From the NCBI GenBank assembly GCA_014382645.1, contig JACNJI010000120.1, forward strand, positions 1 to 8,921: a stretch of 8,921 bases of DNA. Direction: 5' to 3'. Source of the DNA: Verrucomicrobiota bacterium. Its GTDB lineage: Bacteria; Verrucomicrobiota; Verrucomicrobiia; Opitutales; Seribacteraceae. A model generated the notes under the pieces. It searched no databases, had not been told where the DNA came from, and saw only the letters and a program-made list of their open reading frames with translations. The position numbers were made by a program, and so were the translations under genes. Positions within the stretch are counted from its first letter, which is position 1. Every line of letters begins with the position of its first letter. Of the stretch, positions 1-6,809 are shown in pieces.

Positions 1-375
1 AACGCCGTGTTCAGGCTGGACATGAAGGCCAAGCTCATTCGTCATGTCGCGGGTACTGGAAGCAAAGGTTTCTCGGGGAACGGGGACCTCGCCAAGAAAG
101 CAACCCTTTCGGGCCCAAAGGGTATTGCCGTCGGCCCGAATGGGAACGTGTTCTTGGCCGATACCGAAAGCCACACGGTTCGATTCATAGACTTGAAGAC
201 TGGGCGCATGGAGCTTCTCGCGGGTGATGGACAAAAGGGGAATGGTCCTCCCATAGGTGATGCCCTGGATTCCCGAATGAACAGGCTTCACGGCATATAC
301 GTCGACAATAACGGCTCGGTGTTCGTAGGGGATACGAACAATCACGTCGTTCGCGTTTTTCGCCCCCGGAATTAA
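1..375 (+). CDS. NHL-repeat beta-propeller protein, C-terminal part
   Basis: The reading frame is open from the first base, so the 5' end lies outside the window; the GTG at 7 is just an internal valine. The visible 124 residues hold about two NHL-type repeat units. Each has a glycine-rich loop (VAGTGSKGFSGNG near 16-28, LLAGDGQKGNG near 72-82) followed by a strand set: GPKGIAVGPNGNVFLADTES at 38-57 and LHGIYVDNNGSVFVGDTNNH at 96-115. The 'GIAVGPNGNVFLADT..HTVR' pattern is characteristic of NHL blades, which build six-bladed propellers used for protein or ligand binding, often in secreted or periplasmic proteins. The protein ends right after the last blade, as expected when the propeller is C-terminal. 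Signal peptide and any catalytic domain cannot be seen. It converges with the aldolase-like gene, with only 16 nt between the two stop codons. The family call is firm; the function is unknown. Confidence 0.85.
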   Translation, partial: NAVFRLDMKAKLIRHVAGTGSKGFSGNGDLAKKATLSGPKGIAVGPNGNVFLADTESHTVRFIDLKTGRMELLAGDGQKGNGPPIGDALDSRMNRLHGIYVDNNGSVFVGDTNNHVVRVFRPRN

Positions 376-391
376 AAGACTAGCATTCCCG

Positions 392-1135
392 TTACCTGCC
401 GAATTCCTCAAGCGTAGCTCGAGCGAATTCGGAGGAGGCATCCGTTATTGCGTCAAGGTTTTGCTCCACTGTCTTCCCTACGGCTTCGCGGGAAGCCGAG
501 AGGAAGGTGTTGCACTCGTTTTGATCCATGAAGCGGGCAGCTTCGAGGAGCTGGTCCTGGTCTTCCTCGGGAATAACGATGAATCCATGTTTGTCGGCGT
601 GGATCAGTTGTCCGGGCTTTATCTTAATTCCAAAAACATCCACCTCGCAATTCCAGCGAACCGGACAGGAGTAAGCGTGCCCGACGCACAATCGGCGGGC
701 GAGGGTCTTGAATCCTGCGTCGGTCATTTCGTCTACGTCGCGTATGGCTCCGTCCTGAATGCAACCGACGCATCCAAGCGAGCGGCAAACGTTGGCATTT
801 ACCTCGCCCCAGTACGTACCTGCGCATTCGGGGTGATCGAGGTCTTGAGTGACCACAATTTTCGGTCCGGGTACGCTTGCCAGGTATTCCCGGTACTCGC
901 CCCATGCCTCAGGGTTGTTTTTGAGGTGGCTTGGATTGCTTGGTTCGAAGACGGCGGTTACGGCATAGCCGACCATGGGGCCCATTTGCGGCATGAAGTC
1001 CCGAACCTCCTCAATGTTGACGTATCCTCCAGTCCGTTCCTTATTCGTTATTTGCTCCCAACCGTTATAAATGGTGGGTGTGTTCCAGCGCTTGAGTCCT
1101 AGCAGGTCAGCGTGACTGAGTTTCTGCTGACTCAT
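392..1135 (-). CDS. RraA-family protein (HMG/CHA aldolase-like)
   Basis: A 247-residue protein of the RraA / 4-hydroxy-4-methyl-2-oxoglutarate aldolase superfamily. These are divalent-metal class II pyruvate aldolases or oxaloacetate decarboxylases; a subset binds RNase E, and many are mis-annotated as menaquinone methyltransferases. Visible signatures are WGEVNANVCRSLGCVG (109-124), the core DGAIRD (128-133) with the R132-D133 pair that in characterised family members contacts substrate and metal, and GQLIHADKHGFIVIPEE (175-191), the usual 'GD..V.D.dGVvviP' C-terminal motif. The N-terminus has 'RWNTPTIYNGWE', the typical substrate-cradle start. An in-frame ATG at 1207 would add 24 residues. 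I chose 1135 because the upstream zinc-ribbon gene stops in an ATGA overlap there and family similarity starts just after it. No Shine-Dalgarno lies directly before it, which fits translational coupling. At about 250 residues it is longer than E. coli RraA (about 160) and fits the longer 'RraA family protein' group seen in sugar-acid catabolism. The substrate is unknown. Confidence 0.85.
   Translation of the reverse strand: MSQQKLSHADLLGLKRWNTPTIYNGWEQITNKERTGGYVNIEEVRDFMPQMGPMVGYAVTAVFEPSNPSHLKNNPEAWGEYREYLASVPGPKIVVTQDLDHPECAGTYWGEVNANVCRSLGCVGCIQDGAIRDVDEMTDAGFKTLARRLCVGHAYSCPVRWNCEVDVFGIKIKPGQLIHADKHGFIVIPEEDQDQLLEAARFMDQNECNTFLSASREAVGKTVEQNLDAITDASSEFARATLEEFGR
399..432. repeat. Near-perfect inverted repeat at the 3' end of the RraA-like gene
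   Basis: CCGAATTC at 399-406 is the exact reverse complement of GAATTCGG at 425-432. The inner part also pairs: CTC 407-409 with GAG 421-423 (C424 bulged), and AGC 411-413 with GCT 417-419 around a GTA loop, with A410 and C420 as a mismatch. This gives a 14-pair stem. It overlaps the last coding codons of the minus-strand gene, in the gap between two convergent genes. There is no adjacent T-run on either strand, so a classical intrinsic terminator is not shown; transcript-end protection or a factor-assisted stop is possible. Confidence 0.5.
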
Positions 1136-1350
1136 GGACAAAAGCACTTGAAGAACCTGTGGCCCGTCCCTCCTGACCCAATTCGGACTCGTATGGGATG
1201 CATGCAACGGGGGCAGTTGCCGGTATAGGCAGTACCTTCTTTGTTTTTGTATATTCTACCGTAAGTGCCGCAGCGAACATAGTGTATTCCCAAGAAAGAG
1301 CCGTCGCGCTTTATTGGAATATCGCGAGGTTCCTCTTGGTTTGGGTTCAT
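1132..1350 (-). CDS. Small zinc-ribbon-like protein (72 aa)
   Basis: A 72-residue basic protein with five cysteines: C27 (VRCGTYG), C46 and C49 in NCPRC, and C69 and C71 at the end (KCFCP). After the CPRC knuckle comes 'HPIRVRIGSGGTGHRFFK' (51-68). I recognise this 'CPRC..P.RVRIG.GGT..RFF' arrangement as a small conserved hypothetical family in planctomycetes and verrucomicrobia, from memory only. A metal-binding ribbon is the likely fold; partner and role are unknown. The frame is open further upstream (to 1458), but that part overlaps the preceding gene, so the ATG at 1350, 11 nt after the preceding stop codon, is chosen. The Shine-Dalgarno is poor. The stop TGA shares ATGA with the start of the RraA-like gene, so the two are probably translated together. 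An AGGAGG at about 1169-1174 lies inside this gene, roughly 33 nt before the aldolase start, too far for normal use. Confidence 0.75.
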   Translation of the reverse strand: MNPNQEEPRDIPIKRDGSFLGIHYVRCGTYGRIYKNKEGTAYTGNCPRCMHPIRVRIGSGGTGHRFFKCFCP

Positions 1351-1361
1351 TCCACAAATTT

Positions 1362-2048
1362 TTAGTCCTGCTCCCGCACCAATCCATCGACTTGCCTGGA
1401 TGACATGTGGGCTTGCACCGATAGACCATCCGTACGGTCTAGTATTTCGGACACCCAAGACTTTACCTTTTCTTCGATGAACTTCAATTCCTTGTTGGCT
1501 TCGGGGTCTGAGGTCAGGGCGGTGAAACTGGTTTGAAGGTCGCTTACGGCTGCGTCGGTTTGCCCGAGCATTTCATGGAGTGCGTTGAGCATCCTCCGGA
1601 CGGATGTTGCGTCGACTGTGTTTTCAGACGCCAAAGCTTCTACGTGATGTTTAACTGGATGTTGCTTGATCTTTGGGGCCTTTGGTCCGGCTCCCTTGAA
1701 GAGTTTGAAGGACTTTTCCTTATTCTCTCCACTGAAGAGCAGTCGCTTGTTGAATTCGAGGGTGGCTAACCATTTGAGTTCAACGAGCAACTCTCTAAGC
1801 CGTTCCGCAGTTTGTTCTTCTTCCTCTTGCTGCTTTTTCTTTGGAAGGAACTTTTCTTCACCGACCTCGGCCAAGCCGGCCATTGACTCGAGTACTTCCA
1901 GAGTTCGATTCAATACGTTCTGTTGTGTCTGCAGAAAAGAAATGGCAACCTGCAGGTGCTCTTCAAGCTTGTCCTTCGTCTTGAGAGGTATTTCGTCTTC
2001 CTTGAACGGAAGCTTTTTCTTCGTGTAGTTGGATAAACTTAGACGCAT
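1362..2048 (-). CDS. Flagellin-like protein of unknown function
   Basis: A 228-residue, strongly helical, charged protein with no signal peptide. The N-terminal part resembles the D0/D1 helices of flagellin: VAISFLQTQQNVLNRTLEVL (34-53) matches the family's 'isllQtaegaLnev..iLqrm..La' pattern, and LRELLVELKWLATLEFNKRLLFSGE (84-108) matches 'l..E...l...ia...FNgkkLl.G'. The C-terminal end GLSVQAHMSSRQVDGLV (208-224) resembles the flagellin tail 'g.smlaqAN...q.vlsLl'. The central region carries a very charged stretch (KKKQQEEEE, 70-78) and a Lys-rich linker instead of D2/D3 domains. No flagellar gene is nearby; it sits 49 nt after mnmA and 11 nt before the zinc-ribbon gene. The frame extends upstream into mnmA, so the ATG at 2048 is taken (a GTG at 2072 is an alternative); no clear Shine-Dalgarno is seen. 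The call rests on reading by eye: a flagellin-family relative, a hook-associated-like protein, or a convergent coiled coil are all possible. Confidence 0.6.
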   Translation of the reverse strand: MRLSLSNYTKKKLPFKEDEIPLKTKDKLEEHLQVAISFLQTQQNVLNRTLEVLESMAGLAEVGEEKFLPKKKQQEEEEQTAERLRELLVELKWLATLEFNKRLLFSGENKEKSFKLFKGAGPKAPKIKQHPVKHHVEALASENTVDATSVRRMLNALHEMLGQTDAAVSDLQTSFTALTSDPEANKELKFIEEKVKSWVSEILDRTDGLSVQAHMSSRQVDGLVREQD

Positions 2049-2097
2049 TGGTAAGTATGGGAAAGGATTCACTTTGTGGCTTAATGCCGGCGTGAAA

Positions 2098-3234
2098 TCA
2101 AGCGGAAACCGCCTTCTCGGGAGGTAAGTCGGCCCGTCCGGGAAGAGAAGATCGGTAAAAACCTCCGCCGAGCAGACGTTCGCCATCGTATATGGCGATG
2201 ACTTGCCCGGGGGCGAGTGCTCGTTGAGGTGATTCGAAAGTAACCTCTACCGATCCGTTGTCCAATAGGTGAAAGTCAATCGGAGCGGATGGGTCTCGAT
2301 AACGAGGTTTAGCCAACAGCTTTTGACTACCGGTAATGCTTTCGCCAACGAAACTCAAATCGTCGACGAGAAAGGATTTTCCCCAAAGTCCGGGGGCATC
2401 CGGACCCTCAAAGGCAACAATTAGCCTTTTGGCATCCGGATCTTTTCCGACAACGACGAAATTTTCATTATCCGTATTTGAAGGTACGCCAATACCTCTT
2501 CTTTGGCCCAAGGTGTATCTGTGGAGACCGCGATGTTCGCCAACTACTTTCCCCTCGCTAGTTACGATTGCGCCGGGATCGTCATCGAGAAAGCCTTCAA
2601 GGAACTCTGACACCTTTACCTTGCCGAGAAAGCATATTCCTTGGCTGTCCTTTTTATCGGCAACGGGAATGTTGCGCTCTTTGGCGATTCTACGTACCTC
2701 GGGCTTTGGGATTTCGCCCAAGGGAAACCTCGCTGCCGCCAGTTGCTTCGGCAGGATGCGGGCTAGGAAATAGGACTGGTCCTTGTTCTTGTCCAGACCT
2801 TCCCATAACTGGGGCGTGCCGTCCCCGGCGAGCTCCCGTCTGCAGTAATGGCCCGTGGCCAAAGCCTCGAATCCTCTCTCCTCGGCGTGCTCGAGCAATT
2901 TCCCGAACTTCATCCGGCGGTTGCAGGTCACGTCGGGATTGGGAGTAATCCCATTTCGGTAGCCTTCCACCATCGGCTGGACCACATTCTCTTGATAGAA
3001 GTCGACGAAGTTCACGACTTCAAAAGGAATTCCCAAACATTCGGCCACGTCTTGGGCATCAGCAAGGTCCTGTGCTCCGGGGCAATCGCCCAGCACGTCC
3101 GTTTCGTGTTCCCAAGTCTTTACGTAGACACCTTCCACCTCGTGACCACCGTCGACCAGCAAGGCCGCCGCCACGGAGCTGTCCACGCCACCGGACAAGG
3201 CCACCATCACTCGCTCATTTCTTCGGGACGTCAT
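2098..3234 (-). CDS. mnmA: tRNA-specific 2-thiouridylase MnmA
   Basis: MnmA uses ATP to adenylate U34 of tRNA-Lys, tRNA-Glu and tRNA-Gln in the cytoplasm, then transfers sulfur relayed from a cysteine desulfurase to form s2U34. The PP-loop SGGVDSS lies about 14 residues from the N-terminus. The two catalytic cysteines are present: one in NPDVTCNRRMKFG (about residue 104) and one in DSQGICFLG (about residue 201). TGHY, LDKNKDQSYFL, GLHRYTLGQRRGIG and the C-terminal barrel end SPQRALAPGQVIAIYDGERLLGGG are all family hallmarks. Length (378) is normal. Two in-frame ATGs exist, at 3246 and 3234. I chose 3234 because GGGAG sits 5 nt before it, and because the promoter-like element upstream would start the transcript almost on the first ATG. 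It is the first gene of a four-gene unit; the downstream genes have no obvious link to tRNA thiolation. Confidence 0.96.
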   Translation of the reverse strand: MTSRRNERVMVALSGGVDSSVAAALLVDGGHEVEGVYVKTWEHETDVLGDCPGAQDLADAQDVAECLGIPFEVVNFVDFYQENVVQPMVEGYRNGITPNPDVTCNRRMKFGKLLEHAEERGFEALATGHYCRRELAGDGTPQLWEGLDKNKDQSYFLARILPKQLAAARFPLGEIPKPEVRRIAKERNIPVADKKDSQGICFLGKVKVSEFLEGFLDDDPGAIVTSEGKVVGEHRGLHRYTLGQRRGIGVPSNTDNENFVVVGKDPDAKRLIVAFEGPDAPGLWGKSFLVDDLSFVGESITGSQKLLAKPRYRDPSAPIDFHLLDNGSVEVTFESPQRALAPGQVIAIYDGERLLGGGFYRSSLPGRADLPPEKAVSA

Positions 3235-3239
3235 ATTTT

Positions 3240-3244
3240 CTCCC
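3240..3244 (-). promoter_or_regulatory. Shine-Dalgarno of mnmA deciding the start
   Basis: On the minus strand GGGAG lies 5 nt before the ATG at 3234. It overlaps the alternative upstream ATG at 3246, which has no purine-rich site before it. This favours the shorter MnmA by four residues. Confidence 0.55.
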
Positions 3245-3254
3245 ATACTATATT

Positions 3255-3283
3255 TCTATAACCTATCCGCAAAGATTTTTCGA
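3255..3283 (-). promoter_or_regulatory. Candidate sigma70-type promoter for the mnmA unit
   Basis: On the minus strand, TCGAAA (3283-3278, four of six matches to TTGACA) is followed after 17 nt by TATAGA (3260-3255, four of six matches to TATAAT). Transcription would begin around 3247, giving a leader of about 13 nt to the ATG at 3234. The match is moderate and unproven. Confidence 0.35.
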
Positions 3284-3292
3284 TTGTCGAAA
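3278..3292. promoter_or_regulatory. Inverted repeat between divergent genes, possible operator
   Basis: TTTCGA-TTG-TCGAAA is a perfect 6-bp inverted repeat with a 3-bp spacer. It lies in the gap of about 84 nt between the divergent mnmA and GH13 genes and covers the -35 of the mnmA promoter candidate. A dimeric regulator could bind here; a chance palindrome of this length is also quite possible. Confidence 0.25.
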
Positions 3293-3318
3293 TTGGCTCA
3301 TCCCTATTGTTGCATGGC

Positions 3319-5688
3319 ATGGCAAATAAGGTTTTGCGGATTTGGCGGGAATCTCGCGATTGCGGGCTCGTGGCTCTGGATCGAGATTGGAATGGCGAAC
3401 CCATTACTGACTTCCCATCGGAATGGAAGTCAGATGATGGGGCAGGGGAGTTTTTCCCGCTATCGCCAACCGAGCGAGGGTCTCTTTGTGGTTATGCTCG
3501 CGAAGGTGATCAAGCATTGTTCCTTGTCGAACCGATCCTTTATCCCTTCTTGCTTCGTCCCGGCGCCAAAGCTTTTTTGGCAGGACCCTTCAACGAATGG
3601 GAAAAGGCCAGCGGTAACGATGATTGGCTTTTGACCCCTCGGGAAGACGGTCTTCTCGGGCTTGAGAAACCTTGGGATGAAGTGGCGAGCTTGGCTCCGT
3701 TCCCGTTCAAGTTCATTAACGGAGATGGAGCGTGGCTAAACCCACCGGACGAAGCTCCAAACGTCGAGCAATCCATGCCGGGGGCACGGAACTTGATCTT
3801 TCGGGAGAATCGTTCTCACCGGGATCTCCTTCGTTTTCCCATTCCTCCCGACTTTGCTTCTGAAACCATCGAGGAGTTGGCCGAGCGGTTGATTCCCGAA
3901 GGTTGGTTCGGTGTTCGCGTGGAATCGGGGGAAACCTGCTTTCGACTCTTTGCCCCGAGGGCGAACGAGGTGACCGTTCACCTCTCTGAGAATCTTCCCT
4001 CCTTCCCTAGCGAAACACATTCTCTGGACAAGGATGAATCCGGAGCTTGGGAGATCAACCTGCCCAACGACCTTTCCGGATGGTTCTATGCCTACCGGGT
4101 GGGAGGCTCCAATGAAGAGACTTGTGCCGATTTCAATCAATCCGTCGAAGTGCTGGACCCTTACGCCATCGCTGCCGTTGGCCCCGTGGGACCGGGCATC
4201 GTTTTGGATCCCCGAAAGGCTGGATCAACAACTACCGAGCCTTTTTCTTCTCCTGCTCGTGAAGATCTGGTGATCGTCGAGGCTCACGTCCGCGATTTGC
4301 TCGCAAAGGCTTCTCTCGACCTTACTCCCTCCGAGCGACTCGGCTTTTCCGGTCTCGCTAAGTGGGTTCGTTCGAACGATTGCTACCTGTCCCGACTCGG
4401 AGCCAACGCCGTGGAACTGCAGCCCATTCTCGAGCCTGATGCCGAGACCGCCGCTGAATACTTCTGGGGTTACATGCCGGTCAACTTTTTCGCTCCCGCC
4501 TCTCACTATTCGTTAAACCCCGAGCAAGCATCCGGAATTAGAGAATTTCAAGAAGTCGTCTCACTCTTTCACTCCAGAGGGATGGCTGTCATTCTCGATC
4601 TCGTTTACAATCACGTCGGCGTGCCCAATCACCTCGCCCGTGTCGACAAGGGGCTATACTTCGCAACCGACAAGTTCGGTCGCCTCACAAACCACAGCGG
4701 TTGCGGCAACGACCTGAGGCCCAATTCGCCCGCCGCTCGCCGTCTCGTAATCGACAGCTTGAAATACCTTGTGCGAACTTTTGACGTCGACGGATTTCGT
4801 CTCGACCTCGCCGAACTCCTCGGCATCGAATTCCTCCGCGAAATTGAGCATGAGCTTCTATCGATAAAGCCGAGGCTTCATCTCATTGCCGAGCCATGGA
4901 GTTTTCGCGGTCGCCTTCCCGATGCCATGAGAGAGACCACCTATTCTCTCTGGGGAGACGATATGCGAGAAGGACTCCTCGATTACGCCCGAGGAAAAGG
5001 TGACGCCACCTCAGTCCTTCGTTGGCTTCAAGGCTCGCCTGGTAGCGTGTCCGCTCGTCCTTCCCAAACGGTAAACTACCTCGAGTCTCACGACGATTAC
5101 GCATTCATCGACCGCCTCACGGAAAGATCCCGCCGAAACGGCTCCAATCCTACCGAGCTCGACATTCGCCGTCATCGCCTCGCCCTCGCCGTGCTGCTTG
5201 CATCTCCCGGCGTTCCTATGCTCTCCGCCGGGCAGGATTTTCTTCGTTCAAAAAAAGGAGTTCGAAATACCTACCTTCGCGGCGATCTCAACGCACTCGA
5301 TTACTCCCTTCTCGACAAGCATCCTGAGCACCATGCCTATATTCGCGACTGGATTGCCCTGCGCCTATCCGACACGGGCAAGCTACTCCGTCCCGCCAAG
5401 CATACCGGTGGAAGTTACTATCAATCCTTCCCATCGGAAGACGGGCAAGCCGCAGCTCTTCTCATTAACGCCGACCAATCTGCAGGATCGAGGCGTCTCT
5501 TGTTCGCCATCAACCCGTCAGCCAACAAAGAAGTTCTTTTGCCCGTCACTCCCGAGCAATTCGGAGACTCCGTGCTTGTCGCGAACTCCGAGAAAGTTTC
5601 AACGCAAGGTCTTCAAGATAACTTTGCCCGCAAGACCGGTTGCCTTTGCCTACCCTCAACCTCAACTGCGATGTGGACGGTCTCTTGA
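3319..5688 (+). CDS. GH13 alpha-1,6-glucan debranching enzyme (pullulanase/isoamylase type)
   Basis: A 789-residue alpha-amylase-superfamily enzyme expected to hydrolyse alpha-1,6 branches of glycogen or similar glucans. Residues count from the ATG at 3319. A first beta-sandwich-like region contains AFLAGPFNEWEKA (85-97), reminiscent of CBM48. A clearer CBM48 domain follows at about 198-265 (FRLFAPRANEVTVHL). The TIM barrel starts with VIVEAHVRDLL (318-328). The YFWGYMPVNFFAP segment (381-393) corresponds to the 'YNWGYdP' signature of type I pullulanases. The four GH13 regions are complete: DLVYNH (427-432), GFRLDLAE with nucleophile D496, LIAEPW with acid/base E525, and YLESHDD with D592. 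A C-terminal beta domain ends the protein. No signal peptide is seen, so it is probably cytoplasmic and acts in glycogen turnover. In-frame TTG codons at 3307/3310 are possible alternative starts; none has a clear Shine-Dalgarno. It is divergent from mnmA and convergent with the next gene. Exact specificity (pullulanase versus GlgX-like) cannot be settled by eye. Confidence 0.88.
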   Translation: MANKVLRIWRESRDCGLVALDRDWNGEPITDFPSEWKSDDGAGEFFPLSPTERGSLCGYAREGDQALFLVEPILYPFLLRPGAKAFLAGPFNEWEKASGNDDWLLTPREDGLLGLEKPWDEVASLAPFPFKFINGDGAWLNPPDEAPNVEQSMPGARNLIFRENRSHRDLLRFPIPPDFASETIEELAERLIPEGWFGVRVESGETCFRLFAPRANEVTVHLSENLPSFPSETHSLDKDESGAWEINLPNDLSGWFYAYRVGGSNEETCADFNQSVEVLDPYAIAAVGPVGPGIVLDPRKAGSTTTEPFSSPAREDLVIVEAHVRDLLAKASLDLTPSERLGFSGLAKWVRSNDCYLSRLGANAVELQPILEPDAETAAEYFWGYMPVNFFAPASHYSLNPEQASGIREFQEVVSLFHSRGMAVILDLVYNHVGVPNHLARVDKGLYFATDKFGRLTNHSGCGNDLRPNSPAARRLVIDSLKYLVRTFDVDGFRLDLAELLGIEFLREIEHELLSIKPRLHLIAEPWSFRGRLPDAMRETTYSLWGDDMREGLLDYARGKGDATSVLRWLQGSPGSVSARPSQTVNYLESHDDYAFIDRLTERSRRNGSNPTELDIRRHRLALAVLLASPGVPMLSAGQDFLRSKKGVRNTYLRGDLNALDYSLLDKHPEHHAYIRDWIALRLSDTGKLLRPAKHTGGSYYQSFPSEDGQAAALLINADQSAGSRRLLFAINPSANKEVLLPVTPEQFGDSVLVANSEKVSTQGLQDNFARKTGCLCLPSTSTAMWTVS

Positions 5689-5706
5689 ATTTCTTTCGTG
5701 GAAGCC

Positions 5707-5735
5707 ATTCATTTACTGACGGCTTTGAAATGAAT
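5707..5735. terminator. Weak hairpin between convergent genes
   Basis: ATTCATTT (5707-5714) pairs with AAATGAAT (5728-5735) across a 13-nt loop, in the 62-nt gap between the ends of the GH13 gene and the outer-membrane protein gene. The stem is AT-rich and no T-run follows on either strand, so termination here is only suggested by position. Confidence 0.2.
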
Positions 5736-5750
5736 AGGAGGGGCTTTCGG

Positions 5751-6791
5751 CTAGAAGTCTCCGCCTAATCCGACTTCGATCGAATGGGCACCGTAAGCAC
5801 CGAAATTGCCGTGTTTGGCGGCACCCAAGTAGCGACAGCCAATTCCCGCCCGCAAATGCTCGGTGAGGCGGTAGCCCAGTTCGGCAAAGCCTTCGTACGA
5901 TAACGTCGCTTTCTTGGAGGTTTCCAAAGGGGTTTTTACACTCCCGAAATAAAACATCCCGCCTTCCGCTCTGTATCCCAATCCCCCTGCTCCGCCAAAG
6001 CGCAACCACAAGTCTTTCGAGAGTGGTACGGTATATCCCAAGCGTCCAGATAGGTTGATTAGGTAGGATTCTCCCTTTCCGGCTGTGGAATTCGTCAAAA
6101 AAGAATGATGATCTTTGAATGAGTTAAACTTGTAGTGGTTCAAGCCCAGAGACAGACCGCTAGTCCAGTTGCCGAACCGTCTCCCACCCGTTAAGCCTGC
6201 CGTGAAACCAGTGTTGCCCGAAAGCTTTCCATCGCCCAGTGGCAATTCGTAAGTGGTATCAGAGGGAAAGAGGGCGCCTGCAAATGGAAACAGGTAATAC
6301 TTTCCGCGATTCAGCGCAGGTCTTCCTTTTCGAGCGGAAATCTTTGGAGTGGTGTCTTCCGTGATTCCAGGAGAGTCGGAGAGGGTGGCAGGCTCAGTCG
6401 GCTCGACTACTTCAATATACTTTGCCGGAGAGGCAACCTCTCTCCGCTTTTCCGGTACGCGCGTCTTGGACTGCTCCAGTTTATTTAAAAGCCTTTCCAG
6501 CTTGTTTTGCCTTTCCAGCCGCTTGTACAAATTAACGAGGGCAGGCAGAGGTTCGCGCGTATCGTTTATGCGATGAAGCAACGAGGCTCGACGATCCCAT
6601 TCCATGGCAATCTGGTGATCAAGGTCACTCACCGCGCTCGAAATCTTCTCTACCTCTGCTTGCAAGGCAGAAGTCGATTGGGGCAGGGCGTTGCTTGCGA
6701 TGCGATCATCATATACCGCCTCCGCATGCAGGGATGCGGGCAATGCAAGTACCATCGATAACCAATGGCAATACGAGTTTAGGATTCTCAC
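5751..6791 (-). CDS. Outer-membrane beta-barrel protein with N-terminal coiled coil
   Basis: A 346-residue exported protein that I cannot assign to a named family. A signal peptide covers about 1-23 (hydrophobic WLSMVLALPA, cleavage after LHA). Residues about 41-117 form a heptad-like helical segment rich in Leu, Glu, Lys and Arg (LYKRLERQNKLERLLNKLEQ, 88-107). A Pro/Thr/Glu-rich linker follows at about 118-160. From 164 to the end there are alternating aromatic/glycine strands (KYYLFPFAGALFP, FTAGLTGGRRFGNW, LRAGIGCRYLG) closing with GLGGDF, the C-terminal Phe expected for BAM-dependent barrels. The size of the barrel part (about 180 residues) fits an eight-stranded OmpA/OmpW-like barrel, with the coil projecting into the periplasm. 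The start is GTG at 6791; the next in-frame ATG would leave too short a signal peptide. No Shine-Dalgarno is visible, so the start is uncertain. Confidence 0.75.
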   Translation of the reverse strand: MRILNSYCHWLSMVLALPASLHAEAVYDDRIASNALPQSTSALQAEVEKISSAVSDLDHQIAMEWDRRASLLHRINDTREPLPALVNLYKRLERQNKLERLLNKLEQSKTRVPEKRREVASPAKYIEVVEPTEPATLSDSPGITEDTTPKISARKGRPALNRGKYYLFPFAGALFPSDTTYELPLGDGKLSGNTGFTAGLTGGRRFGNWTSGLSLGLNHYKFNSFKDHHSFLTNSTAGKGESYLINLSGRLGYTVPLSKDLWLRFGGAGGLGYRAEGGMFYFGSVKTPLETSKKATLSYEGFAELGYRLTEHLRAGIGCRYLGAAKHGNFGAYGAHSIEVGLGGDF

Positions 6792-6809
6792 TACACGGGA
6801 AAAAGAAAT

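Noticed and set aside
461..1102. A 213-codon plus-strand open frame opposite the RraA-like gene
   Set aside because: It is fully antisense to a gene with clear family motifs, and its translation shows no recognisable domain; a coding shadow.
1136..1207. Longer RraA-like start at the ATG at 1207
   Set aside because: It would overlap most of the conserved C-terminal half of the zinc-ribbon gene; the ATGA junction at 1132-1135 is the more natural start.
1351..1458. N-terminal extension of the zinc-ribbon protein by 36 residues
   Set aside because: It would overlap the end of the flagellin-like gene, and the extra residues look like a shadow of that frame.
2049..2186. N-terminal extension of the flagellin-like protein into mnmA
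   Set aside because: The additional 46 residues overlap mnmA coding sequence and have no ribosome site; the flagellin-like pattern starts after the ATG at 2048.
5689..5750. Bidirectional intrinsic terminator
   Set aside because: Only an AT-rich 8-bp stem with a long loop and no T-run; kept as a low-confidence feature rather than a finding.
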